Below, one piece after another: positions 22,437 through 34,251 of a stretch of 64,000 nt of DNA (the first letter of the stretch is position 1; each line of letters starts with the position of its first letter). Origin of the DNA: Agapanthus africanus (taxonomy: Eukaryota; Streptophyta; Magnoliopsida; Asparagales; Amaryllidaceae); the NCBI GenBank assembly GCA_030015575.1, contig CM057339.1, positions 695,094,761-695,158,760 of the forward strand, given 5' to 3'. Below the pieces are notes generated by a model, which was not told the DNA's origin, did no database searches, and saw only the letters and a list, made by a program, of their open reading frames with translations. The translations under genes and the position numbers were made by a program.

Positions 22437-22764
22437 AAAGAAAAGAAGCATGGCTACTTGGGGTGACTCATAGGGTGACTCATCTAGTGACTATTGAAGC
22501 ATGCTTGATATTTTCATTTTTGAATTATTGTATGCTTCATTCATCACAAGACTTAGCCATATTCATTTCATTATTATCTTCAACACTCTCTCTCTTCAAG
22601 AGCTCTCTTCTTCATTCTCAAACCTTAATTTTCTCATGTGTTGAGAAAAATTGGGTTCTTGAGACTAAACAATCCATAATCACTCTCTACATCTTCTAGG
22701 CTACTTAAATTAGCATACTAGGTACCCTAGTTACCTCATTTTAGAGGTAGGAGCTCAAAGTAGT
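22437..22764 (+). repeat. Fragment of an Angela-type LTR in plus orientation
   Basis: Matches the downstream part of the LTR at 24318-26367 (CATGGCTACTTG near 22450, TCTCATGTGTTGAGAA near 22636, CTAGTTACCT near 22727). Truncated at both ends: the left is an abrupt join to a minus-strand LTR, the right is cut by the next LTR at 22765. Confidence 0.55.
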
Positions 22765-24104
22765 TGCTGGGTTCCTTAGCATGACTTTTAGGTTTCAGAA
22801 GGCATGAAGCATGCAATTTTATAAAAATCTAGTGTGCTAACAAACCCTAACCAAGGATCTAATTAGAGAATTAGGGTTAAACAATACAAGTAAACATATT
22901 TAATCTAAGTGAACAAGGAATACAACCTTTGTAGACCGGTCCTTCATTTCAAAAGCTCCGTGTAGTAGTCCCTTAGCTCCATGTGATGGTCTCCCGGACT
23001 CTCGTTAGGCTCCACTAGGCGAAAGGAACAAACTTGCTTAAAGATCTTCGAGGCCGAAGATGATCTACGTCGAATAATCTTTAACTCAAGCTACCTCTTC
23101 ACTAATTGATGAACTAGTGAAGAAACAACCTATACTAAATGGCTAGTTTGGTATAGATTGGTGAAGTAGGAATTTTGCTCACTTTAGAATAATTTCTCTC
23201 TATTTCTTTTCTTCACTCACTCAAAGCTAGAGAGGAAGGAAGGAGATGGAGAAAATGATCTCAAGTGATCAAGTCATGAACCATGGGTGAGAAAATATCT
23301 CATATAACTCATGTACAGACAAAACCATGGCTAAAGATAATGGTTAGGATAATAAATATGTAGAGTAAAACAAAATTAGTGGACTAAAGTCAAAGCTTCT
23401 CCATGCTTCCACAAGCATCTTAGCCATACTAATTTCTACCTAATTTTGATTTTCCCCTTAATATTTAAACACTCAAATTATCTTAAGTTAGGTATGAGTC
23501 TCATACACCCAAGTCCAAGGTATCATCTAGCATGACACATATTAAATGCATTAATATATATCACATATATATTTAAATGTATTTAGAGAAAACATTTTCT
23601 TAAGTGAGCTAATATTAGTTAATGTATATTAATATATCAAATATATAATTATACATTAAATTATTAAATCAACACTTCATTTAATAACTCGGCTGTAACG
23701 CATACAACGGACTAATATCATTTATATGCATATCACATATACATATAACATATCATTGAATCAACACTTCATTCAACAATCCGGTTATATCACATATAAC
23801 CTATATCGCGAGATTGGAATACGGTATTACATACACGTATTAATCTCGGTCCCGCACATATCACATATGTGCCCTACTTCGTTTCGCTTGAGCTAGGAAA
23901 CTTCTGTGTAGGACTCTAAAGACTCGTCAATGCGCCCGCAGTAGGTGATGATCATATCAGTTATCCATAAGCCGTAAACGGAACTAGCTGGACGTAACGG
24001 CTACCCGGGTATTGAGCGATCAGAATATCAACAAGAAAGCTTTTCCATACTCCCGTGAATCCAATAAGTAACACTACCGTACAGTCTGGTCTCTTCGTCT
24101 GATA
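22765..24104 (-). repeat. Partial Copia LTR, third copy
   Basis: Starts TGCTGGGTTCCTTAGCATGAC and runs collinear with the other two copies, then into an A/T-rich stretch and the shared block GGACTCTAAAGACTCG. It stops mid-LTR at about 24104, in a segment corresponding to 17380 of the Cop-2 LTR, where plus-strand pol begins. Confidence 0.6.
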
Positions 24105-24303
24105 TGTCCCATCAGAAGTCCAGACACATCTTGAGGCGGTTTCACCTGATAAGGGAGATCATGGATCGCCGGGAGATCGAGGTGCGGAGATTTGCTACAG
24201 AGGACAACACTACAGATCCATTCACTAAAGCCATCTCTCAGACACAGTTCGATAGGCTATTCGAGATGATAGGTCTGCGATATGCCAGCACATGGCCTTA
24301 GTG
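24105..24303 (+). pseudogene. C-terminal tail of a Copia pol (RNase H end)
   Basis: Plus-strand fragment matching the last 63 residues of Cop-1 and Cop-2 pol: SHQKSRHILRRFHLIREI near the start and GLRYASTWP at the end, followed by TGCAAGTGGGAGAT. Everything upstream has been lost at the rearranged join near 24105. Confidence 0.75.
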
Positions 24304-25534
24304 CAAGTGGGAGATTGTTAGTATAATATACCCTAGAGGCCATTATTGTATAGTACTAGTTTGTATATTACATTTTGGAAGCTTGGAATATATACACGGA
24401 TTTATAACTGACTTGCTAAATATGGTAGTATGCTACTTGGTTTGTATCTATCTAAATATGTGTATATGTTGCTTTTGACGTATCGTTAATACATATTGAT
24501 AGAGCTCTTAGGATCTTTGCTTGACTACCAGCGTTGTGATGGAAGTCACTCTAGTGGGGACTGGGTAGTCTATAAGCACATCCTTATACATGTCCCTAGT
24601 CGTAGGATTATCGAGATATGGCATCGATACTCCAGAGTAGACTACTGTATACGCTTCTCATCCCAGCAGGGGAGATGGTCTTTCCCATAGCCATCAGTAC
24701 ATCGTACTGGAGATAGTATGCAGGTGGTCATTGGGTTATGAGTTACACTGGACAGACCCGTGGGGTACCGCTGGTTGGTACTATACCTATCGTCAGGTAG
24801 AAATTCCCAGGTGACATGAGTACATCTTAGTCCGTTGACTTGACACTGCTACTTCGCCTCATGTGTGTTCCCACTGTTCTTAGATTGATACCCTACCACG
24901 GCTCTATTGAGTCGTGCAAACAGGTAGTAGTTGGGTGCATTCCCGAAGCACTTGGAGACAGTGGCGGTTAGATAGGATTCGTCTCTCCCGGTATTGGGGG
25001 TTGATGCCGCGCAGTGTTCGGAAAGCCATTACACAAAGTCCTTGGCCAGGGCAAGTGAGATTTTCTGGTAGGTACTCCAGTAGTTTCTCAGAATGTTTTG
25101 CGTCGTACTCTGACACGACTTATTGCGCTATTAGGGGTCTAACGTTTACTTCCCCCTAGGCCCGATATGAGATACTCTTAGACGAACAGACCGGATTGTA
25201 CGGAGATTGCCACAGACATGCTCAGTAGGAGTTTGGATGAGTTTGCTCGTCGGCCTTCTTATCGACAGATACCTGGGTAGCCGTTAAGTGCAGCTAGTAC
25301 CACTGACGTTCTTGTGGTTAAACCCACTGTCAGCATACTGTCGAGTCTTTAGAGTCCCACACAGATGGTTTCCCTGCTTCGGGCGAAACGATGTAGAAGT
25401 CGTATGGTTTTACGACAGGGTTCGTTCACATACGTATACTTGTGCGCGTGTGATGTTCGAGCGGACAATACTAGTGGGCTTTGGTTTAAGTCGGATCCAA
25501 GTATTTGATTGTTGGATTAGTTTCGTCTCATTGT

Positions 25535-25562
25535 ATTCGTGTTTCTCGAAACACGGATGCGG
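25535..25562 (+). repeat. Conserved LTR hairpin, Cop-4
   Basis: CGTGTTTC / GAAACACG with a 2-nt loop, extended by GTAT / ATGC across one mismatch. Homologous to 9157-9184 with different but still pairing stem bases. Confidence 0.6.
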
Positions 25563-25701
25563 GTATGTATATACGGATGAGAGGGGTATAGAAGAAGACA
25601 CCTCATTAGGATTTTGACCATTGACCTGATTAAAACAATTATGAGGTGTAGGAAAGTATTTGTTATTTTTGCAAATGATAATTGTGGCATGGCTACTTGT
25701 T

Positions 25702-25787
25702 TTTGACTACTTGACTTGGTTTGACCACTTGACTTGGTTTGACCACTTGACTTCGTTTCACCACTTGACTTCGTTTGACTATTTGAC
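25702..25787 (+). promoter_or_regulatory. W-box-like TTGAC array in the Cop-4 LTR
   Basis: Nine TTGAC cores in about 85 bp, in a degenerate tandem unit TTTGACCACTTGACTT. Candidate WRKY-binding enhancer; the tandem form suggests local amplification. Confidence 0.5.
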
Positions 25788-26367
25788 TTACATATTTTTG
25801 TGAGATATTTTTTGGCACTAGATATTTTGGATGAGATATTTTTCTTGCCATGCTTGTGGTCATGTTAAGTTAGCCATCCCATTTTCAATTATCATTATCA
25901 AAAATCATTTCTCTTTCCTCATGTTCACACTCTCCTTCCTCTCAAAACCCTAGTGTCTCATGTGTCGAGAATCAAGGGTTAGTGAGACTAAGCTACCCAA
26001 AATCACTCTATACTCATTCTAGACTACTTAGTTTAGCACACTAAGTGACCTAGTTGCCTAAATTGGAGATTAAGCTCAAGGTTGGAACTCTCGGGTGAAT
26101 CTTCTTCGACTTCGAGAAGCCGACGAGGAGGTGCTATGCATTTCCACTCCAAGGAGCTCGCAGGGTGAAGGAGGACAGCGAGAAGACAAGAAGGACATGA
26201 TACTACGAGGTATAACATTCATCCGAGTAGTTAAACCTCATATAGTTTGCTAGCTAGGGTTTTATGTTCGATCCTTGCTTCAAGTTGGTGTTGCGAAGCC
26301 CATGAAAATCATTTTTTGCTAATTCCGCCTCCCCGAGAACACGTGGGGTGCGCGAAATTGACTTACA

Positions 26368-26509
26368 GTGGTATCAGAGGCTCTCATAAACCCTAGATAG
26401 CTTGTAACGATGTTAGAATTCTGCCGTTTCTGTCGCGCAAAATCCGTCGACAAAAACAGTTTTCAAAATTGAAGTTTTGAGTTGTTTGCACACCCCACGG
26501 GCTTACGGT
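26368..26509 (+). other. Cop-4 primer site and start of leader
   Basis: GTGGTATCAGAGGCTCTC follows the LTR directly: the tRNA-Met primer site on the plus strand, then 130 bp of leader before the insertion of Cop-3. The leader resumes at 36336. Confidence 0.75.
26505..26509. repeat. Target site duplication of Cop-3, left copy
   Basis: ACGGT immediately before the LTR start at 26510; identical 5 bp at 36336-36340. Confidence 0.85.
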
Positions 26510-28401
26510 TGTAAGTCGATGTACAACACCCCACGACTTGCGGGGAGGCGGAATAATGAAAAACGATCTTGTTTTAGGCGTAAACATCGACTAACCGAGA
26601 TTCTTTGCATAAACAATAACTAACAAGCAACCATAGAAGAGTTAACTACTATGATAAGTGATTATACCTAAAGAACCGAGTCCTTCGTCTTGTCGTTCTC
26701 CACGTCCTCTCCGGCCTTCTCTAAGTAGTAGAAGATCCACCCGAGTGCTTTACTACAAGCTTCACCTCTAACTTGAGGTAACTAGGTTTCTTAAATCGCT
26801 AATCTAAGTAACTTAGGTGATATAGAGAATGGTTAAGGATTAAGTAGTCTACTCTAATCCTTGGTCTCAACACATGAGAGGGGAGGATTAGGATTTGAAG
26901 AGAGAGAGCTTGAGGAGAGAGAAAGTGAGCAAGAGAATGAGATGAGATAATGATCTATCATAATATATATCAAGCATTATCATTTATCCAATAAAAGAAA
27001 ATAAAGGATTAATCATCATGCTTAATAAATACAAGAGGGTGATTCATCTCCATGAGTCATTAAGCATTTATGATGCATTAATGACATGGATGAATCACTC
27101 AAATGACTCACTAATCTCATTTAATGCATATGCCAGCTTAACCCCCAAGTCACCATCTTCTAGAAGCTTCTCGCACAATTACGAGAACGCCCCTCCTATC
27201 CGCGAAAACACGGAAAAACTTTAGACTGTATAAATCCAATAACCGGATACTAGAAACTGGCTTAAACCAAAGCCGGCTAGTAAAAACTGTCCGGATGTCG
27301 TACGTGCGTAAACACACGTATGCGTCCGAACCCTAGTCGTAAAACCATACGACCTCTATATCGTTTCGCATGAAGTAGGGAAACTCTCTGTGTGGGACTC
27401 TAGAGACTCGACTACTACGCTGGCAGTGGGTTTAACCACAGACCGTAAGAGGCACTAGCTGTACGTAAAGGTCCCCAGGTAGATGTCGATAAGAAGTCCG
27501 ATGAGGAAACCCATCCGAACTCCTACTGAGTCTGATGTGACAATCTCCATACAGTCCGATCTGTTCGTCTAAGACTATCGCATATCGGGCCTAGGGGGGA
27601 GGCAAGCGGCAGTCCCCTAATAGCGGTATAAGTTGTGTCAGAGTGAAGCACATTACACCCTGAGAAACTACTGGAACCTACCAGCAAATCTCGCTTGCCC
27701 TGGCCAGGGACTTTGCGTAATGGCCCTCTGACACAGCGCGATATCAACCCCCAATACCGGGAGAGACGAATCCTGTCTAACCACCACTGCCTCCAAGTGC
27801 TCGGGACTGCACCCAACTTCTACCTGTTTGCACGACTCCTTTGAGCCGTGGTAGGGTAGCAATCTAAGAACAGTGGGACACACTCGAGGCGAAGTAGCAG
27901 TGTCAAGTCTACGGACTATCCTGTACTCATGTCACCTAGGAACTGTTAACTGATGACTGGTATAAAACCAACCAACAGTTCTCTGTGAGTCCTGTCCGTT
28001 GTACCCGTAACCTAACGAGCACCTGCATACTATCTCCATTACGACGTACTGACGGCTGTGGGACAGACCATCTCCCTAACTGGGATGAGAAGCGTACACA
28101 CTAGTCTACTCCGGAGTATCGATGCCCTGTCTCGATAATCCTACGACTAGGGACCTGAATAAGGATGTGCTTGTAGACTAACCAGCCCCCACTAGTGTGA
28201 CTGCCATCACAATGCTGGTAGTCAAGCAAGATCCTAAGAGCTCTATCAATACGTATACTCACATATTAAGATAGAAAAACCAAGTAGCATACTACCATGT
28301 TTAGCAAGACTGTTATATACATGTGAATATCCCAAGCTTCCATTAAGTAATATATAAACTAGTATGATACAATAATGGCCCCTAGGGCATATACACTAAC
28401 A
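26510..28401 (-). repeat. Cop-3 3' LTR
   Basis: Plus-strand ends TGTAAGTCGATG at 26510 and ACACTAACA at 28401. Contains a long imperfect inverted repeat (27039-27099, GTGATTCAT...ATGAATCAC). The TTGAC array of other Angela LTRs is not seen. Confidence 0.9.
27039..27099. repeat. Inverted repeat in Cop-3 LTR
   Basis: GTGATTCATCTCCATG near the left end and CATGGATGAATCAC near the right end pair with two short bulges, extended inward by TCATTAA / TTAATGA. Also present in the other LTR at about 34975-35035. Confidence 0.6.
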
Positions 28402-28415
28402 ATCTCCCACTTGCA
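28402..28415 (-). other. Polypurine tract, Cop-3
   Basis: The minus strand reads TGCAAGTGGGAGAT between the pol end and the LTR. Confidence 0.85.
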
Positions 28416-31400
28416 CTAGGGCCATGTACTGGCATATCGAAGACCGATGATCTCGAGTAGCCTCTCGAACTGAATCTGAGGTAGGGCCTTTGTGAATGGA
28501 TCAGCAATGTTCTCTTCTGTAGCTACTCTCCGAACCTCGATCTCCCGACGATCAATGATCTCCCTGATCAGGTGATACCGCCTTAAGATGTATCTGGACT
28601 TCTGATGGGACCTTGGTTCCTTCGCTAAAGCTATAGCTCCGTTGTTGTCGCAATACAGAGGTATTGGATCAACAATGGTAGGAACCACCTGAAGTTATGT
28701 TAGGAACTTCTTCATCCAGACCGCTTCTTTTGCGGCATCGCAAGCAGCTATATACTGCGCTTCCATCGTCGAGTCAGCAACGGTGTCCTGCTTGGAACTC
28801 TTCCAGCACACCGCCCCTCCATTGAGGGTAAAGACATAACCTGACATGGACTTGGAATCGTCCTTATCACTCTGGAAGCCGGAATCAGCATAGGCCTCCA
28901 TCCTGAGGTCTTTTCCGCCGTAAACCAAGAACATCTCCTTAGTCCTTTTCAGGTACTTGAGAATGTTCTTTACTGCTATCCAGTGTTTCTCCCCAGGGTC
29001 TGACTGATACCGGCTTACCACGCTCACTGCGTAAGCTACATCTGGTCTGGTGCGCAACATCGCATACATTATAGAGCCTACCGCAGAAGCGTAGGGTATA
29101 ATAGGCATCCGTTCCCTTTCCAAATCAGTCTTGGGAGACATCTCTTTGGATAGGGTGATTCCGTGACAGGCCAGTAGATTACCGCGCTTAGAATCTTCCA
29201 TACTGAATCTTTTCAGTACTGTGTCAATATACCTGGACTGCGAAAGTCCCAACATCCTCTTGGATCTATCACGATAGATCCGGATCCCCAGAATGTAAGA
29301 GGCATTACCCAGGTCTTTCATGGAGAACCTGTGTGACAAGAATCCTTTGACAGATTGTAGCATATGAATGCCATTTCCTATCAACAGAATGTCATCCACG
29401 TACAAGACGAGGAATATGACAGTTCTAGCTACAACTTTACTATATATGCACGGTTCATCTGGATTTTTGATAAAGTCATATTCTTTGACTGTTTCATCAA
29501 AACAGATGTTCCAACTCCGCGATGCCTGCTTCAGTCCATAAATGGACTTAAGCAACTTGCATACTTTTTCGCTGCTCCCACTTTGATTGAAACCCTCTGG
29601 CTGATCCATATAGACGCACTCTTCTAAATTTCCATTCAGAAAAGCCGTCTTTACGTCTATCTGCCAGATTTCATAATCATGGAAGGCAGCAATAGCAAGA
29701 AGGACCCGAATGGATTTGAGCATAGCCACTGGAGAAAAAGTTTCATCACAGTCCAAACCAGGTCTTTGACGAAAACCCTTTGTAACAAGTCTAGCCTTAT
29801 AGGTTTCCACCTGTCCATCTACACCAATCTTTTTCTTGAAGATCCATTTGCATCCTATGGGTTTTACCCCAGCTGGAGCAAATTCCAAAGTTCATACTTT
29901 GTTGGTGTACATGGACTCCAATTCGGTCCGCATTGCATCTAGCCATCGTACCGAGTCGCCGCACTGGATGGCCTGCTGGAAGCCAGTAGGTTCATCATCA
30001 TCTATGATGCAATCCTCTTTATCCCCATCTATGAGAAAACCGTAGTATCTCTAAGGCGGATGAGACGGCCTACTACTCCTGCGGAGGGGTGCGGAAATGT
30101 CCTGTTCTTCTTGAACTACTTGTTCTACCAAACTTTCAGTATTAGTTTGTGGTTCTGGAATTTCTTCCAGTTCTATTTCACTCCCACTTGTTTCCTTTTC
30201 TAAAAACTGATGTTCTAGAAAATGGGCATTACGAGAAACAAATACCTTTTGTTCCTCTGCGTAATAGAATAGATATCCCCTGGAGTTCTTTGGATATCCC
30301 ACAAACTTACACTTTACTGATCGTGCCTCGAGCTTGTCCACATGCTGCTTTTTAACAAAAGCTGGACATCCCCAAATCTTTATATACTGTAGATGGGGTT
30401 TCTTCCCACTCCACATCTGATATGGAGTGGTAGGCGCAGTCTTGGTAGGTACCAAGTTCAAAAGATATGCCGCTGATTCTAGCACATAACCCCAAAAAGA
30501 TCGCGGCAACTCAGCATTACTCATCATGGAATGTACCATATCCAATAGGGTTCAATTCCGTCTCTCCGATACACCGTTATGCTGTGGAGTGTATGGAGGA
30601 GTAAGCTGAGAGAGAATTCCTTTCTCTTTTAGGTAACCTAGGAACTCGGCACTTAAGTATTCACCACCTCGATCAGATCTTAGTGTCTTGATACTTTTGC
30701 CGGTTTGGTTTTCTATTTCATTCTTATACTCTTGGAATTTCTCAAAAGCCTCGGATTTATGTTTCATCAGATAAATGAATCCGTACCTTGAGTAATCATC
30801 CGTGAAAGTAATGAAATAGGAAAAACCACCTCTTGCATGTGTAGACATTGGACCACATACATCGCTGTGTATGAGTCCTAAGAGCTCGCTCGCTCTTACT
30901 CCATGTCCAGTAAATGGAGTCTTTGTCATCTTTCATTTGAGACAAGATTGACAAGTGGCATAAGATTGATATTCGAACGAGTCCAAGTATCCTTCTCTAT
31001 GTAACTTAGTCAACCTTCTCTCATTGATGTGACCCAGTCTACAATGCCAGAAGAAAGCTTTATTTAAATCTGGAGACTTTCTTTTAAGTGTGTTCTGAAC
31101 ATTGAAAATTTGGAGTTGGTTTAACACATATATACCGTTATCCAGTGTACCGGACCCAATCAAACCATGATTAAGGTGGATGTTAACAACATCACTTACA
31201 AACGTGAAATCATAACCTTTATTTGATAACAAGGAAACAGATATGATATTACACGTTAAGCTGGGTACACAAAAACAGTTATGTAAAACCAAAATGTGTC
31301 CACTCGTCAATCCCAGGTGATAATCCCCTACGGACACAGCTCCCACGCTAGCTCCATTAGCAACCATCAGGGTCATATCACCTTCCTTCAGCACTCTACG

Positions 31401-32357
31401 GTTTCTCAGTGCCTGCAATGAATTGCAAATATGAGATCCTGATCCGGTATCTAATACCCAGGAAGTAGAGTTGATTGACAGACAATTCTCAATTACAAAC
31501 ACACCTGAAGTCGAATCCACAGCTTGCTTCGGTACCTGGTTCTTGGCGTTCCACGCCTTGCAATCCTTTTTCCAGTGCCCTTTCCTCTGACAATGGAAGC
31601 ACTCATCCTGGCCCACTACCGGTACTGCAAACTTTTTCTTTCCCTTCCCTCCCACCTTACTTACACCTCCTCTAGGTTTGGTGGCGGCCTTCTTTTTCCT
31701 TCCTTTAGCCCTAGCCTTGGACCCGGAAGAAGAAGCACCGCTAACAAACATAGCGGGTGTTTCCCTTGCCTTCTGCAAGGGGCCCTCTGCACTCCTTAAC
31801 ATGTTAAGGAGTTCCGGAAGTTCAACTTCTTTTCTTTGAATGTTGAAGTTCAGAATAAACTGGGCGTAGGTGGAAGGAAGGGACTGGAGAATAAGGTCTG
31901 TATAGAGCTCATTATCCAAAGTCGTCCCAAGGTCTACGAGCTCTTCTATGTTGCCAATCATCTTTAGGACATGTTCTCCTACCGATGATCCGACAGCCAA
32001 CCTCGCTCGAAACAAGTTCTTAGAGGTCTCCTATCTTGCTATACGAGATTGCTCTCCATAATGTTCCTTTATATGGAGAAATATGGCATCTAGTTCCATA
32101 TCCTCGTGCCTCCTCTGATGTTCATTGTTCATCGAGGCAAGCTCGATGCACTTGGCTTTCGCGCAATCATTCTCCTAGGTTTTTCGGATTTCCTTATCCG
32201 CATTACTGAATTTGGGACCTGGGACTGCAGGTGCCTTAGCGGTGAGGACGTACCCCAATTTGTCATAAGTCAAAGCCATTTTGACATTCCGCAGCCAATC
32301 TTTATAGTTTGGCCCTGTCAGTATATTTTTCTCTAAAAGTAACTTAAGTCCAGTCAT
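28416..32357 (-). pseudogene. gag-pol: Cop-3 gag-pol remnant
   Basis: Minus-strand Copia polyprotein. Gag from about 32357 (MTGLKLLLEKNILTGPNYKDW) to 31640, then a basic linker and CCHC knuckle CFHCQRKGHWKKDC near 31600-31560; protease WVLDTGSGSHI near 31450; integrase zinc region HCRLGHINE near 31050 and core about 30900-30530 with HSDVCGPM and FTDDYSRY; reverse transcriptase about 29880-29100 with YVDDILL near 29395; RNase H about 28900-28500; C-terminus GLRYASTWP. Closest in sequence to Cop-1 and Cop-2. A fossil with about five or six breaks. Confidence 0.88.
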
Positions 32358-32811
32358 TTTCAGGGTCGCTGCAATTAGGAGAGAGAGAAGAAAACTCTTT
32401 AGCATGATGCTCTTGCAAGTTTAGAGTGGTTTTTAATTTATCTAAACTGGATGGCTCCCACTGTTTCTCGAATCCTTCCTCAAACCATAAAAGAAGAATT
32501 AGCCAGGACTATTCTCACTATACAATACTTGCTTAACCGTTCAGTCAGGCTGGTGTCGGTACTTCGAGGGAGCTTTTCCAACGCTTTCGCGAAGTTCCTT
32601 AATTAAATAACCTCTTTTCTCTAGGGGCGTAACCCCGCTGACACTTTTCTTGACACCTACTTGGTTTATAGTATTGATCGTTAAGTGACGAATCTCTTGA
32701 TGAGTAGCATATACTCACAGTAGGATCAGGATCAAAATATCATCGTATGATAATGTTGAAGGAATCCTACCAACATTCATCAAACTCCAAATGGTATGCA
32801 ACTCTTTGCAA

Positions 32812-33070
32812 ATTTCAGTTTCTTTAGAAATTCCCGATATATATTTTTTCCCCATGTTCTTATGACCTTGGCGTTAGGTCAAAATGTCATAAGTCACATG
32901 TCAAGTTCTACCCATCATTATCTTGTTAATTTGAACTCATCCGTACATATCCTTGACGTTCGGCCAAAATGATAATACGACTGTCCCAAACTAACTCATC
33001 TATCAATGCGACAAATGAATACCCAGCAGCTACCAAACACTATGCCTTGGCGTTAGGTCAAAATACATAG
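32812..33070 (-). ncRNA. Leader stem-loop array, Cop-3
   Basis: Stems CTTATGAC/GTCATAAG (32859-32866, 32886-32893), CGTA.TATC/GATA.TACG (32942-32951, 32971-32979) and CTATG/CATAG (33040-33044, 33066-33070). Loops share CCTTGGCGTTAGGTCAAAA (middle one CCTTGACGTTCGGCCAAAA). The adjacent hairpin is ATTTC/GAAAT. Confidence 0.65.
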
Positions 33071-34173
33071 CTTGAATACTACTGAATACCCAAATGAAAT
33101 GACGGAGGGCTACGAATGGTTTTGGCGAAACCGTGGACGTAGTGAACTTGATATGACCGAAGGATCCTGATTGCTTTTAAAAGGAGTGGTTAAAGCTCCG
33201 CAATTTAAAAAATATCATCTGTTTTAAAATAACCGAGTGGTTTCTTTTAAATTGTTCCAACGATTCATCTTTTGGTTTATTTTCTTTGCATTATAAATAA
33301 TGCGTCCCATCATTAACCTATCATTGCAGAAAACAACGAAAATACAACGTCCTCTTATGCCATCCGCATTCGCCACGGGGTCCCGTCATCACCCGTTAGG
33401 TTACTTAACTAACGGCAGAGCGGGGGCTGGGCTAGCGCGGGTGTAAAACATAAGTGACGTCTAAATAGCTATCATATATAGATATTGTACATTCGTCAGA
33501 CGCAATAATAGGCATTCCAGATCTCATATGAACTTTATTGGATTTGCAAGCAATCCGCGTTTGTTTAGAGCCTGCAACAAAAGACGGATTACACAGTTGT
33601 GATGAATAACCATTACCCACCCTAGACCCCTACGGGTACGGCAAACTACCCGTCAAATACCCGAAGTGAAGCGGTCTCCCTCAACAAAGTGAGTAGGCTA
33701 CTAAACACTTCAAAGTACACGGTAGTTTGTGCACCCCATCTTGGGTCTATCCTAGGAGCAAAAACAGTAAAATGAAATAATACAATGGTGGCTACAACCG
33801 CAACCTGGATGTGCCCCGCAAAATAATATTACAACATATTACAATTACATTGAATGAATGAATATAACAACCCATCTCAAACCCCGGCTAATCATCACAA
33901 CAGTCCAATACAGTTCACAACCACAAACAGTAAAAACCATTACAGAAATGTGCAACCCCCTGCCAACCGACATACTAGCAGTTAGGGGAGGTTTACGAAC
34001 ACATTATACAAACACAGATATAATCAAATTAGCAAACATCGTATAATTTCGATCGAGCAAACATATCATATTCTACTCCCAAAACTTCTCTGTGCACCTG
34101 TGACTTTGAGCAGAAAATAAACATTCCAGAAAACACAACAATATCACGAAGAATAACAGGAGCAAACTGGGTC

Positions 34174-34251
34174 GAATCGGCCCCAACTCGGCCGCGGATC
34201 CGCGGCGGATTGGTGGGATCGGCCGTGGTTCCGCGGCTGTATGGCCGATTC
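34174..34251 (-). repeat. GC-rich hairpin cassette, Cop-3 leader
   Basis: Outer arms GAATCGGCC (34174-34182) and GGCCGATTC (34243-34251) pair perfectly; inside is the 14-bp palindrome CCGCGGATCCGCGG (34192-34205) and a second degenerate copy of the same motif. About 185-260 nt from the primer site. Confidence 0.7.

Larger units (their letters stand above)
24318..26367 (+). repeat. LTR shared by pol tail and Cop-4 (2050 bp)
   Basis: Begins TGTTAGTATAATATACCC after a polypurine tract and ends AAATTGACTTACA before GTGGTATCAGAG. It serves as 3' LTR of the fragment on its left and 5' LTR of the leader on its right. Carries the conserved hairpin (25535-25562) and a dense TTGAC array (25702-25787). 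Confidence 0.85.
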
